Below, one piece after another: positions 29,983 through 42,068 of a stretch of 64,000 nucleotides of DNA. This DNA comes from Clitopilus passeckerianus (lineage: Eukaryota; Basidiomycota; Agaricomycetes; Agaricales; Entolomataceae). The position numbers and the translations under genes were made by a program. The notes under the pieces are model-generated. The model made no database searches. It saw only the letters and a program-made list of their open reading frames with translations, and was not told where the DNA came from. Where the stretch lies: NCBI GenBank assembly GCA_944990035.1, contig CALYLX010000079.1, forward strand, positions 434,001 to 498,000, given 5' to 3'. Each line of letters starts with the position of its first letter. Position 1 is the first letter of the stretch.

Positions 29983-30670
29983 ATGCCCGCCAGATCAACA
30001 ACAACACACGTATCAGACTCAGAAGAGGAGCGTCAAGCAGAAATTTTCGGACTCCGATCCTACCCAGCAGCCCAGGCCCAGCTCGAGACAAATGTTGACA
30101 CACTGGCAAATGGTGACATCGACGCCTTGCAGACATCCACACAAGAACAACCGGAAGGATCCAATTCAAGTACGACTACTCTGAACGACGAGCATGCTGA
30201 TAGAGATTGGAGACACATGCTATTTTGGGTATGGAAACCGCTCTTGGATTTGAATACAGCAGTTAACTAGCTACCCTCCTACAGTCACCAGACCTCAACA
30301 TCGACGAGGAAACCTTTCAGGCGCTACAACGTATTCGCCCAGAACAGATTGCAGCTCGAGGACACAGAGAGCTGGCAGAGCGACAGCTGCGATCCATCCT
30401 GAGAACATGCCTAGCTGCTCGGGAACGTGTCCACAAGGCCGACGAGGCGATGGGCCGCATGACTCTCCGTTTGGAAAGACACGGCATGGGGGTCGTTTCC
30501 CTGAGCCTTTTGGAATACCAGCGCCTGCGACCGCGCCGGAACTTCCCCTCTCAGCAGTCTCCTACCGGTGAGTTCACTTCGAACCTTGCTTCTCTTGCCG
30601 TTTTTTACTCAACACAGGGATTACGATTCAAAGCCCAGCCCACGGTCCAATCAACTTAGTTTTAAATTAG
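29983..30670 (+). CDS. Hypothetical protein, Plavaka cargo
   Basis: From ATG 29983 three exons can be joined by GT..AG splicing (donor after HMLFW near 30229, a second near 30568) to a stop at 30670. The product is about 190 residues, with an acidic, low-complexity start and a charged helical segment (QIAARGHRELAERQLRSIL and RERVHKADEAMGRMTLRLE) that could form a coiled coil. No known domain is recognised. It lies inside the transposon between the dioxygenase and the next cargo gene. Confidence 0.5.
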
Positions 30671-30894
30671 TAATGTCGTCCTGTAGTAGTGTCACTCAAA
30701 TCTTCATGACAATCTATTCTATTTGGGCCCTGAAATTTGAAAGTCATGCCGTCAAAGTTGAACAGACCTGAAACCTTTCTGGGAGCTTCAAATAGTCTAG
30801 GAAACACGAACAGACATCTGCTTGTCCCCGCATTGTCTCAGTAGAGAAACATATCAAATATTTGTGAAAGTAACTCACCTGCCTATTGCTTATC

Positions 30895-33800
30895 ATGCCT
30901 GCCCAGCCTGCTAGTGACGTCGAGAATTCAGGAGTTCACGGTATGTCTGTAGTTCTATCCAAGGCTCTCGTTGCATCTCAAACTAGTGCCACGTCACCAT
31001 TAGAATCTCCTGGTGGGCGGCCCAAGCGCCAGACTGCTGGCAAAGGTGGCCATACCGACCAGTTAGAAAAATGCGCCGATAAGCTCGAGGCTGGAACCAA
31101 AGCCACGAAGCGAAAGCGTGGGGCCTTGACTGCAGTTCCCAGCAACCTCCCCAAGAATGACATGGCTCCGCCCGTGGTTACAAAGAAACGTACATCGAAG
31201 GTGCATGTTCTGACAATCATCGCTTCGAAAGTCCTAACGCCCCCATCACAGAAAGCTGCCAAGCTTGTTGAGAACACCGGTGGAGGTAAAGGTGCTGATA
31301 AAACAAAGGCCACGGCTGCCAGGAAAGCCAACAGCAGCACAGAGTTAGCGAATGCTAGAAGCTCCAGCGTTGGCAAAATAGACCCCCCTGGCCCTAAGCT
31401 AATCATCGCAAATGATCGTACAGCGGGGTTTGGCCTCGTCTTCCCACCTGCCCCTACGAACGTGGCTAAGTTCAAAGTCAACAGTGAGTTTCTTTTGCAT
31501 CAGTAAAGCTTCCAAAAGGCTGAATGCTGAGGGATGTTGCAGCCACAGGTGCGGTCGAAGAATCCGAGAAAGATACGAGGCCCAAAACACCAGAACTGCG
31601 CCAGCCAACATATGCTGAGATTGCTTCCAGATGTACGTTTATTTCGCTAATCTCTGAGAAGCTCCCAAGCATCTATCTGCCTTGCGGGATGAAGCTCCCT
31701 CTCCAGTTGCCAGCCCAGTTGCCAGCCCAGGAAATGTTGAAAAAGAATTGTCAGGTGAGAATGAAAATCCCTAAGCTCCCAAGGGCACGTAACCACTAAG
31801 AGTAATCCACCCAATGCAGGACCGTTTATTGACCTTCAAGCGGCAAACAGAAAGCAAGGAGTCACCAGGAAGGATGATCAGCGCAGCATAGTGGCCACTT
31901 CGCCTCAGGGTACCGCTGCGAGCGTGCCAGATTCCGACGAGGAAATGATTGGTAAGCTTCATGCTTCGTGCACCTTTATCGTTTACAGCCATCTGACTTG
32001 TATCCTCTTATCACTACTAGGTTCTCCTCGACGCACTCAGCAGGCCAGCAACAACGTTCCAAGAAACCTTGAACCAGATGATGAGCCCAATAATGGTCCA
32101 CAGTGTACGCTTAACACATTCCTCTGGTATTTCAATTCGCTCAACTGACTGGTCCCTGCATCTAGCTCCACCAAGCAAGCCTGCGCATAAGCATCCCAGG
32201 ATGTCCCATCGATTGCTAGGCAGTGGTGCCTTTGAAGGCGAAGACCCATTTGAAGCAAATGGCACCGAGGAAGAATACATGCCCCCCGCCGGATCAAACT
32301 CTGAATCGGAGACGGATGACGAAAACGAGGAAGATTCTCATTTAGGTGGGGTGGAAAAGCTCAAATCAGAGCCCGAGAGAACAAGAGAAAAGCAAAGTCT
32401 GACTAAATCGCAAGGTGCGCATTGAGTTCTATAGATAACGGCCGTTTTTGGACTCACGGTCTACTTTCTGTAGCGCATCAGAAAATTCACAAGAACAAGA
32501 TCTTACAGGCGCCTACTCAAGGTAAGTAACACTCAGGTATTCGTTCTTTCCTTACTATAACTGACCTCTTCTATACGTGAATGTCAATAGGTCTCGGTAG
32601 CGCATCGTCAAGTCATTTTGAAGATCGAAGCCATTCTGGTCTCGAACCCAATAATGGTGCAAGCTTGCCGGTTTTAATGACATTTCTAAACTAATGTTTT
32701 GTTTCTAGAGAAACGTAAACCTACCAGCTCTGCACAACCCAAGCGTTCACGAGTTCAACCCAGCAATGAGAATGAAGAAGACTTACCTCCCGTCAAGAAG
32801 ACCAAAACTTCTCATCCACGGAGGATCAAGGCGTCAGGTTCCGGGAGTAGAAGGAAAGGCACTCGTAAGCGCCTCCTCTCCTCTCATTCAAGGCAGTTGT
32901 CTAAAGGAAGCCTACCATAGATGAACAGCTCACCGGCCAACAGTCCAATCGTGATGGCGCCACGAGTGTAAAGGACAAGGGAAAGGGCAGAGGTAAGAGT
33001 ACTTCCTGGTCTATTGCAACACCCTGTTCAATGAAAGTTAGCAACGGAGAAGGACATGGATAATAACAATCGAGGCAACCCAGTCGGTGAAGATGAGGAT
33101 CACGGCACTGGGGGCGAGGAGCCTGAAGAGGATTATGTCTTCACAACTCTTCAGCTCCAGCATCTTGGTATAGCCCAGTGTATATGCGATAGTGAGTTGC
33201 AACCGTTCTTGCTGTTTTCATCAGAAGTTAACTTCAGCAGGCCAAAAGGAGCTAAAAAGGCTTGAGGAGAAGGTTGGTTTGGTCAGGGCGTTATCTGTTC
33301 ACAAACCATTTACATACTTTTTACTCTAGCCAACCACAAGCAAAGGTCCGCAGAAGATACGGGCGATCAAAGAGAAGATCAGCCAGCTTCGGTCCCAGAA
33401 AGCAGATAGTGAGTGAGCATACATTCCCCCCCGAGTTTCTGTCGCTAACACCATAACTACAGTTGCAAGGGCCATGGAAACCCATGAGAAGGAGGTGTCT
33501 AGCCGCCATGGCAAGCCGGTGTGTTCAGATCACTAGTTGCTAATGGTTCCTTTCTAACGGGCTTCCAAATGTTTTTTGGCAGCAGTCGCAACACAGACTA
33601 CCAACCCCTGCGCAGATGCAAGAATCTGACGTCCTTGCCACTTACCGACAGTGGTCGCGCATGCCACCACCGCCTGCCATTGGCTCGGTGTTGACAACCG
33701 ATGCATCTGGGATTAGGGCTCCGGACATCTCACACGAGCACCTTGAAGCAGAGCTCGCACAAGAAGAAGACGATGACGCCCACGAACCAGAAGATGAAGA

Positions 33801-35075
33801 TTTGACACCATCTGGAACGGTTGCAAAAGCCCTACGCCCTGGCAAGAAAATCCGCGATCGTCAAAGGCATACGCGGAACAGCAACGACGTTAACAAAAGG
33901 AAGAAACCTCGGCCTCAACTTCTATCGTTCTACGAACCCAGAACAAAGGCTGTGCTTGTGGATGCGAAGGTGATGATGCGTTGGCAGATTGCTTGTGTAA
34001 ACCCGTTTCCAGTGAGATCACCCAGCACCGACCTTGCAAACGAGATGGTTTCTACCGCGATCGGGGTCGCTGAGGAACGAGGTGTCAATCTGGAGATCGA
34101 AGGTATGTTTGAGTCTATCCAAGCTATGCCCCTCCTTGATGCACGTTCTCCCTTAGATCACGGCCACACGGAAGATATGGATACCTTGGTAAGTGATCTT
34201 GGAACACCCATGTTTCGCTATCGATAACGTCACGTTAGGTATGGAACGAAAGCTCAACCTACCGAGGGTTTGTGAAGGGCAAGTGTCGCCTCCAGATGGA
34301 GAAATACTATCTTCGCATTCTCTCACCTGGTGAAGCTCTTGTGGCCGACAGTGAAGACGACGACGACGAGAACCAACGTGACCGGCACAGGATACTTGCA
34401 GGCAACCAGAAAGGGTTGCAATCCGTTATTTTGGAACGTACAGAGGCTATCTGCGAGGGCTTGCAATTTGCCCATCTCGACGAAGATGATGAGAATGTAC
34501 GCCACTTCCTATGTCACTATTTTTGAAGGCGGCTGATACATATGTTTGTCTAGGGTATTCGTAAAAACTTTGCTCATCCCGCTCTGAAGGAAACAATTAT
34601 CACTGCCTTTTATGAAGGCAAACATTCGCTTGCAGCATCTTATGCGACCAGGCTTCGTGAGGAAACTCCTATTTCTATGATCATCTTTGTTGCGACTGTG
34701 GTAAGTTCATCGCTTACTCGCCGGCACAACTTTCTGCTTAACACTCTTTTCCCAGATACGAAACGTCTTCGATGGCTACGTTGTCGGGGAAGGAGCTTAC
34801 GTTGATCACGATTTCCGATCGACTGAATATACGGAACTCTACGACACTATCTCTGAGGCAATCGATGCAATATGGAAACGTCCCGCTCATAGAGCTGCCT
34901 TTGATCGTCGTCGCAGGGAATGGGCTGCCGAAGGATGGTGCGTGGTATCATTTCATTTGGATACTAGTTAACAGTTGTTTGGTTTAGGGAGCGCCACCTG
35001 GCTGGCAAAAAGGAGAAACCAAGGCGCGATTGGACAGGCGCCGTTGGCCTTCTTGGGTTCTCTGATGATGATTAG
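30895..35075 (+). CDS. Large multi-exon protein of unknown function, Plavaka cargo
   Basis: The product begins MPAQPASDVENSG at 30895. Many small exons follow, rich in Lys, Arg, Glu and Ser (for example KRKRGAL, KKTKTSHPRRIKASG), as in a disordered nuclear protein. The C-terminal part (33616 to 35075) looks folded: VLVDAKVMMRWQIACVNPFP, WNESSTYRGFVKGKCRLQMEKYY, NFAHPALKETIITAFYEGKHSLA and IRNVFDGYVVGEGAYVDHDF. It resembles the basidiomycete DUF6532-type region, which I name only as a possibility. The last intron joins EGW to ERHLAGKKEK and a stop at 35075, just before the right subterminal array. The exon map upstream of 33600 is uncertain. It is probably a transposon-borne accessory protein. 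Confidence 0.55.
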
Positions 35076-35159
35076 GTTACGTATGGTGGCTCGGAGGGGT
35101 GCTGTGGCATACTGCCCACATCAAACGGACTTTTTCTATATGGTCTATTTGTTCTACTC

Positions 35160-35654
35160 TAGCTATGAATTATCTTGTATCTATGGATGAAGTATTACTA
35201 TGGGAGATAGTCCTTCTATGCAGAACAGTGCTTGCTATAATGACAATGACTTCTATGAGATCTAGGCCCTCTATAGCATGCAGAAGTGCTATGAAAGCAA
35301 AGCCAACTATGGATAACGGGCAATTTATGGTATTCGTGATTTCTATGGGAGTGGGATGACCTATGTAAACAGCCCACTCTATAGAAGTGAAATTAGCTAT
35401 GGCATTGAGGTACTCTATGGGATGAACATAGTATCTATAGCAATGAAAGTCTCTATGGCAGTGGAATTTTCTATGGGATGAACAAGTCTATGGAAATGAA
35501 GGTCTCTATGGTGGTAGATTTTTCTATGAAATGGAACTTCTCTATGTCACCCACATTCTCTATAATATAGAATTGCTCTATGATATGGAAATTCTCTACA
35601 AAAGGGCAAATTTCTATGCTGCTCTCTATAGAACAGGCTGTTCTATATAGAAGA
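35160..35654 (-). repeat. Right subterminal CTATGG motif array
   Basis: More than 25 units of TCTATG, CTATGG or CTATAG in about 500 bases, the reverse complement of the left-end motif. The array continues at 36145-36204 beyond the solo LTR. Confidence 0.7.
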
Positions 35655-36139
35655 TGTTATGATTTTGCTTACATGTTTCTCCTTACATACCCCGGCCCGC
35701 TTACCTATGCACGATTACTCACATATGCTGCGCATCACTGCGCATTTTTCATCTTTTTCCATGCTTACTCCGCATCTCTCACAATCGTGAGAGACTTATA
35801 CCTTATCTGACTCTTTCTGACTCACATCGAGTCATACTGACTCATGTACTTACTCATCATGCTGCGCATGACTCATTACTTACTCAGCATGCTGCGCATG
35901 CGCTATATTTAGAACTACTAGATAGGTATATAAACCTGCACCATTTGGTCAAGGCTCCTCAGCTTGACCTAGGCAATCTACCTAACTGCTTAGTTCTCTA
36001 CTTCGCCTTTAAGTCCCTTGCTTCGTCAATCTCACCAGGTCGTCAGTACAGCCGCAGCTGCTGACAAATCTCTGTCTTTGTTTATCAAAGACATCGAGCG
36101 TAAACAGTATTACCTAAGTTGTTAGGCTCTGCCTTAACA
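35655..36139 (+). mobile_element. Solo LTR of the same Gypsy family
   Basis: 485 bp in the orientation opposite to the full element, with GAAGA duplications at 35650-35654 and 36140-36144. It differs from the 24899-25383 LTR at about seven positions, nearly all transitions. The U3 palindrome and one TGACTCA site are broken. It arose by LTR-LTR recombination of an older insertion, within the subterminal array. Confidence 0.95.
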
Positions 36140-36204
36140 GAAGATACCCTTCACTATGGCACTATGTGCCGCTATATAGAGACGCATAGAGACCTATAAT
36201 TGGC

Positions 36205-36223
36205 CCAGTATTTGCTGATGTAT
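36205..36223 (-). repeat. Right terminal inverted repeat of the Plavaka element
   Basis: In reverse complement reads ATACATCAGCAAATACTGG, differing from the left end by one base. Confidence 0.7.
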
Positions 36224-36811
36224 TGAGATGAGGATGATTGGCATCGGCCTATTTGATCGGAAACATAGTGGATGTCAAGTATATGTACTACTATCGTTCC
36301 AAACTAAAGTGTAAGCAAGGTGTATGAAGGTAATCCAAAAGGATGTACATACCATTTAAGCAGTGTCAAGTCCACATCGACTCAAGGTCGACCTACCCAT
36401 GCTCTCGAAACTGCAGATTACTACATATATCCCATGCATATGCGAGATAGTGTAACTTCTGCCAAGAGCTTAGTATGCATCGGTATGCGAGAGTTCACCG
36501 ACTCACCAATATACAACCGTGGATATCATGATATGTGACGTCCGCGGAACTGGCCAGTAGACTGAGTAGTACTATCCAGATTTGAAGCGAGTGTATAGCG
36601 AAGACCCGGCCATGGCTTGTCTCAAGTATACAGGCGGCGAATTGACGTTGCCATCCATGGTGGTTACGGCGGGGGGTTGGCCAACATCATCTGAGGATGT
36701 TGGGGCGGGCCGATGCCCCACAGTTAGCTACCATATAGAGGAAGTAGTTCACATCACGTGGGTGGATGGACTTGATCGAAGTAATTGAGGTTGGGTGTAT
36801 GCTTATATTAT
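36224..36811. other. Short region between two transposon features
   Basis: No gene recognised. It ends with the segment shared with 7411-7440. Weak similarity to that left region extends back through blocks such as GCCCCACAG and CACATCAC-TGGGTGG. Confidence 0.45.
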
Positions 36812-36816
36812 TCAGA
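36787..36816 (+). repeat. 30-bp segment shared with 7411-7440, right copy
   Basis: 29 of 30 bases match 7411-7440 in the same orientation. It overlaps the last codons of the MULE-like gene, whose frame ends at 36812, so the gene appears cut at this junction. Confidence 0.65.
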
Positions 36817-39800
36817 CAGATCGCCCATCTTTGCCAAGAATGCGAGCCGTGAAGTGACCAACACCGCCTTGAGGGCCAGATACAGAACTAGAATCTTCCG
36901 AATCTGTTGGGACCTCTTCTTCCTCGGGTGAAGTAGATGTAGGTCCTGGGGCCACACCTGGGCTGCTATATAGTGATAGACCGACAAAGTCGTAGATGAC
37001 CTTGTCTTGTTTTGCGAGCTTGGTGGTCAGAGGTGTCAGTGTCTTTGGAAAAGCCCATGTTCGCTTGGCCCGGACTGAGCCTTCACTGAATTCAAGAATG
37101 AGAACGACCGGGATCGAGAGGACAATGTTCTCTAGATTGGCCCTCTCTCCCGAACAGCTATACGCAGGCTGAGCATCAGCGTTGACCCTCCAACAAGGCC
37201 GATTTGTTGGAGAATAGCCGTTGGGAAGTGACATTTTTGACTGAAACCAGGCGGAAACCTTACCCTTGAACCGAACATTCTCCGTGCGGGTCAGGCGAAA
37301 GAACGGACGGTCCTGAGGGGTTACAATTTCCATGTGAGGTCCCTTTGTGATTTGCGAACCAGCACAATGGTGGACATTGAGGTAGGTAGCACGAAAGAAT
37401 ATGGAAGCGCGTTTGGGCACCTCAGGATTTAGCCGGGGATGAAAGGAATCCCATAGCCAGGACTATCATTTCATCGTCAATATATAAAGATGTATCCCTT
37501 TGAATTGACTCACCCAAGCAGGCTGTGGCTGACCGAATTCCCCAGGAATGATTCTCTTCTTGTAGAGCGCACTTCGTATAGAATCCTGAGTAGTATTGAA
37601 GTCTTGAGGCTCCATCTTCTGTTGAAGCGACCAGTGAGCTCGCATGGCTACATAGAGCTCCTTGTGACCACTGTCCTCCTTTGCATCTCCAAAGGCAATG
37701 GTAAATGCCTCTGCATTGCGATACACCGCCCAATAGATGAGTTCGAGGGCGGTGTCCAGGTAGCACGAGTTGTGATTCCAAGAATAGCTGACCCAGAGAA
37801 TCTTCTCGGCCTTTTTTGTCGGTTGGAAGTTGAGAACCTGCTGCTTTGAATCTCCAACCGTCTTAAGGAGTGACTGAGATTTATTCAGCCCTAACTCGTC
37901 AAGAGTATCAGGAGGTCGCTGAGTATCATCTCTCTTTCGCTTTTTCGATGGTTCACGGCTTGGCTTTGTGCGTCCAAGAATGTCTGCCGTACGCTTTCGT
38001 CGAATGAAAGCTGCCGTACCATACCGAACGGGAATGCCCGCTGCATGATCAATGATTAAAGGGATTAGAATGACGTCCAATTATCGAGTGATCTGACAGT
38101 TAGGCGTACCTTCTTCGGCTTCAAATGTAGACTTCCTTTCGTCAGCCGCATCTCCAATCCTTTCTAAGGCTTCGATAATGCCGAGTTTCTTGCCAATGCC
38201 TTGGTATAACTTGAAATGCATGGCTTCCTGAGCATTTGTTGTCGAAGGGATAGAGTCCCAGATTGCAGGAAGCATCTTGCGCTCGGATTCGAAGAGCATA
38301 GCTGCATGAGCCTCTCTGAGCCACCACAAGATCCAATCTTGTATCATTGGATAGTCTGCAGCAAGATCCAGCGCATGCGACCGAAACTCTTCCGTTGTTT
38401 TGAGTTTCAATAGCCCGAGAGCCCGGGTTCGGAGGTCTTCTACCTTTCCAGTGGCTGCAACTGGCCCCAGTCTGCAAATACGGGTGATCGACGCTCTGAA
38501 GTGTTCTTGACATCCCCGAAGAAGAGGCTGAGCGGCCGCTTCGAGTTCTTCATCTGAACGTGTATTATCCCGGCGATCTTTCCAGAACTTCTTGAATGCA
38601 AGAATGAAACCAGACCGCTCAGCGTCGCTGAAATCCATGACCTTTGCTTATGATTAGTCCTCAATTCAATAAAGAAATCATAAAAGAAACAAACCCCAAT
38701 AAAAAGCTCGTCTCGGACTTGCCTACCCTGCCTCGACACCTCCTCTGCAACAGTTTCAAAAAGAACGAGAAAATGATGCTTGAAATGCTCTGCAGTAGCG
38801 CCATTCATGTAGGAGATGACGCCAGGGATCCAGTGCTGGAGACTCGGAGCAAACGTTGACGTGATCATAAGAAGATCTTTTGCGTTCTTACAGAAGCCCA
38901 TGGCTGCGTCATTCACCGTTCCATTGACTGGATCGTCAAGGACGTCCTCCTTGGTGAGTTGGCTGAGCATGAAGTCTGATTGTACTGAGATAACCGTGAC
39001 ATCGGCGTTGATGACGCATTTCTTGACGAAGCCAGGTCGTTTCCGTTGCAGTTCACCAAGGGCATCGACAAACGTACGCTCGTCAACGACCTTATGCTTC
39101 CTGCGCGAGTTTCGACGATCCCGTGCAGTTCTATCGACGTTATGATAGATTGGAGAAATGTTCTTGACGGATTTGGGCTCCTTCCCTGGTTGAGGAACTC
39201 CAACCATTAGGCCATAGGGACCGACTTTTGGATTTGACAAGACTAGCTCGTCAAATTCTTCATCTCAGGAATCGTATGGAGGTGTTGCGGCGGCCTCATA
39301 TGTGAATGGGGACCGGATCCCTCAATATGAAATCCACCTGCCCATTCCCATATGGTGATCTTCACGTTACAGGCAACATGAAAGCGAGGACCTTTACATG
39401 GACACTTGGCAAGCAGTCTTGCCTGCTGAGCTGCATCCGAGGTGGCTGACCGAGTGAGCCTTGTGCACTTCTTGCATCCGATGAGTCCCAAGCATCGTTT
39501 GACTCTCTTGTAGCCATTCTCCCACCCACGCTCGCTGAATCTAGCAGTTTCTGGGGCGTTTCGGTATCCGGAACCGCCCTTGGTAGCCCGGTGTATCATT
39601 GGACCGCCTGCCCGCTCAGCCTCTTCGTGAGTGAAGTCAATCTTGAATTTGCCATCCGGAAATCCATCCCAGGTTGTGACTGTGACGTTAGAGCTTCCTG
39701 TTGTATTAGAGACTGATTTGGCTTCGCAGACTACGACTTCTTTTGCTTCTTGCTGGGACACTTGAATGGTCAGCAGAGTCAGCTCTAAAGAGCCGAATAG

Positions 39801-39818
39801 AATTGATAGGGCATACAT
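36812..39818 (-). pseudogene. MULE-like transposase with WRKY/GCM1 finger and USP-like protease
   Basis: Read from 39818 on the minus strand. First comes a WRKY/GCM1-type zinc finger (GYKRVKRCLGLIGCKKC..CPCKGPRFHVAC..GPHSHMRPP), a DNA-binding fold shared by transcription factors and Mutator-like transposases. Next is a core resembling the RNase H fold of MULE transposases, with candidate acids in SVQSDFM, VMDFSDAERSGF and SIPSTTNAQEAMHF. After an intron the C-terminal part has a USP/C19-like Cys box (WNHNSCYLDTALELIYW) and a His box (GGVGHFTARI). Introns at about 38644, 38102 and 37490 splice in frame. A single-base frame change near 39250 separates the finger from the core, and the end is abrupt nine residues after the His box at a repeat junction. 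I call it a recently inactivated or truncated transposase gene. Confidence 0.6.
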
Positions 39819-40375
39819 TTAGACGTTCTTTGGTTATCAGATTTTGCCCTCAGTGCGCTCTTTGGTGGGACCGTTATGGTGGACGATTCTGGAGGTGATT
39901 TTGGATAATAACCGGCGACTGCCAATTCCCCACCTTTTCAAATAATAGTGAGAAGACAATCCATATACGTGAAAAGGGACGACGCACCGCTAACCCGGAA
40001 ATGAACTTCAAGATCCTGATCTCCGTCTACACACTCCAGGGCACCTGTATTGCCTCTCCGCTTCGATTTCCTTCGACGTTTGGACCACAGGAACTTCTTG
40101 ATCGTTTTCTGGCGATCAAGATGTTGGTAAGTTCCTTCAAGGGATCGAACTCAATAAGCAGATTCACTCACCCAGATCATATTAAAAGAGACGTATAATG
40201 ATTATAGAAGTGATAAGAACAGCGTAGAAAGGGTGTAGAATATTTTACGATCACCAAAGAGCAATACCGAATGGCATCCCGATCACATTACCAAAAAGAG
40301 TAAGAGCGGATATACAGTTCAAAGCCATGCATCAAAGTTGTTCCAGAGTAGACCTAGTATAGCCAAAACAGTGCC

Positions 40376-40508
40376 AGCGTGCAGGAAGATTCAACGGGCG
40401 TGCATGAATGCCAGCGTTTTGGAAGCCAAGCGTGCATATTCTGGTGAATGCGTGCACATGCGTGCATGATTTTGCGTGCATGAGTGCAGAAGCGTGCACC
40501 AAGCGTGC
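40376..40508 (+). repeat. Cluster of GCGTGCA motifs, right
   Basis: About eight CGTGCA units in some 130 bases, several directly adjacent. Same orientation as the cluster at 7809-7911. Confidence 0.6.
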
Positions 40509-40569
40509 ACCAAGCAGAGCCATATGGGGATGCGAAGCGCGTGAAATGAAGCTAAAGGTGCGTGAAAGA

Positions 40570-40830
40570 GAAAACTCTATCCACACAACACTAACACTCA
40601 AACCACACACAACACGAGTTCGATGGGGCTTATATGAACCAATAGACACCGTAGATACAATTAGCACGAGCGTAGTATAGCCGTGAAATGTAGTAGGTAG
40701 TTCAAAATCAAAGATTTTGAATGCAAATCAAATAAACTCGCACGCACGCAAGTGAAATCCTTCAATATAACTCAAATGACCTTAGAACCCGCAGTTTCTT
40801 TGGTCGAAGCGCTCGCAAATAGGAATCTAA
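40570..40830 (+). repeat. Dispersed repeat A, right copy
   Basis: Aligns with 5220-5465: CGAGTTCGATGGGGCTT at the start, ACCCGCAGTTTC..GTCGAAG..TCGCA at the end. Identity is clearly below that of a recent copy. Confidence 0.5.
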
Positions 40831-42068
40831 AGCAGTCACAACACAGGTAATGCTCGAATTCGGTCTCTCGATTACTTGGGGAATTCTCCCGCTCATGCTA
40901 CAGTACTTATACAAAATGGTTGTGTCTACAATAGGAAATAAATAGAATATTCTGGAAGTCGACAGGTGGGTTCTTTCATGTGAATGCTCCGGTAAAACAT
41001 CCATCATGAGTATGAAAACCTGTTGTGAGGCCCAATACTTGAGAAATGGAGAGAAACCTCGGAGATTGATGGACCGCGCTGGTGCCTATCGAGACGAGGA
41101 TCCTGATTGGTTGGAGACATAGCATGACTCAGAGAAACTAAGAATAGCTTTTCCTTGGCATATCTAAGCCGGTACAATCGCAAGTTCACGTGTATTTTAT
41201 GGCGCAATACACATTTCGAGGACGGGGTCTCCAGATGATCTTCCCTCTATGCCGGGCCGGCACGGTGAAGTACCATCATTTCATGTCTCCGATAAATCCG
41301 TTGCCCATATGGAATCGCAGGCAATCAATGCCGAAGCTTCTCCGGATGAAGCGGACCTTAACACCGTGCATAAGGAATTCATCTCCTTGTTTCGTCAGGC
41401 ATCGAGATAACTCGTGCTGATCCTGGACAGTTCGGAGCTCACTTCCAGGCTTCGTTTGTCCAATAATATTCATTAGGGTGGAATGTAATACATATAAAAT
41501 ACACAGGAATGCGAAATTTTAGATGTATATACGGCAGTGCCGTGTCAATGGCAGCCATGTTAGCCCGTTAACCTTAGCAGAGTCATCGAACGTAGTAAAC
41601 ATGAACGCAGTAAACATGAGGGCCAGTGGCAATGAAGCAGATCAACTCGGTCCCTCTGGTGGCTGTACAATCGTGATTTGCGATGACAGCTGGGTATAAA
41701 CGGCCTTTCGGAGGGTTCTGGATACGTCAATTAGGCTGGTATGGTCTAGATTTTCTCATCAGCCGTGGAAAAGGACCAACAAAGTATGTAGAGGGAGTTT
41801 GAAGGCTTAATGACAGGCGCACCGGCCTCCACTGCTGTCATAGTCAGTTGGTCACTCCAAGAATCAATCCCTTCATACTTCGCCAACAATTATTTTAAGA
41901 GTTCTAAGACGGACAGAGTCAAAAATGTGGTATATATTCTAAATTACAGCCATCAAATGCCTACTAATCTATTTGACGTTTTGACGCGCCCCACCTCCTC
42001 GTTACCTCCCGAACTGGCTCCAGAACTCGACGCAAAGTCATTTCAAACTCCGACATATTTGCGGGTTT

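Larger units (their letters stand above)
11179..36223 (+). mobile_element. Giant Plavaka (CACTA-like) DNA transposon, nested
   Basis: The boundaries are a 19-bp terminal inverted repeat (11179-11197 and 36205-36223; 18 of 19 match). Just inside each end is a dense array of short CATAG-type motifs, written CATAGA on the left and CTATGG/TCTATG on the right, so the arrays are inverted relative to each other, as expected of CACTA-like subterminal transposase-binding repeats. A Plavaka transposase gene lies inside. The flanks allow a 2-bp target duplication (AT or TA; both are palindromic, so the exact edge is ambiguous by a base). The span is 25,045 bp, of which 7,268 bp is a Gypsy insertion with its duplication and 490 bp a solo LTR with its duplication, leaving about 17.3 kb. 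Cargo: an RPB1 pseudogene, a TET/JBP-like dioxygenase and two unknown genes. Confidence 0.7.

Noticed and set aside
33642..33845. Minus-strand Ser/Ala-rich frame
   Set aside because: Shadow of the acidic stretch of the plus-strand cargo gene.
35655..36139. Second end of a larger LTR element paired with 18121-25383
   Set aside because: It has its own GAAGA target duplication and is in the opposite orientation, so it is a separate solo LTR.
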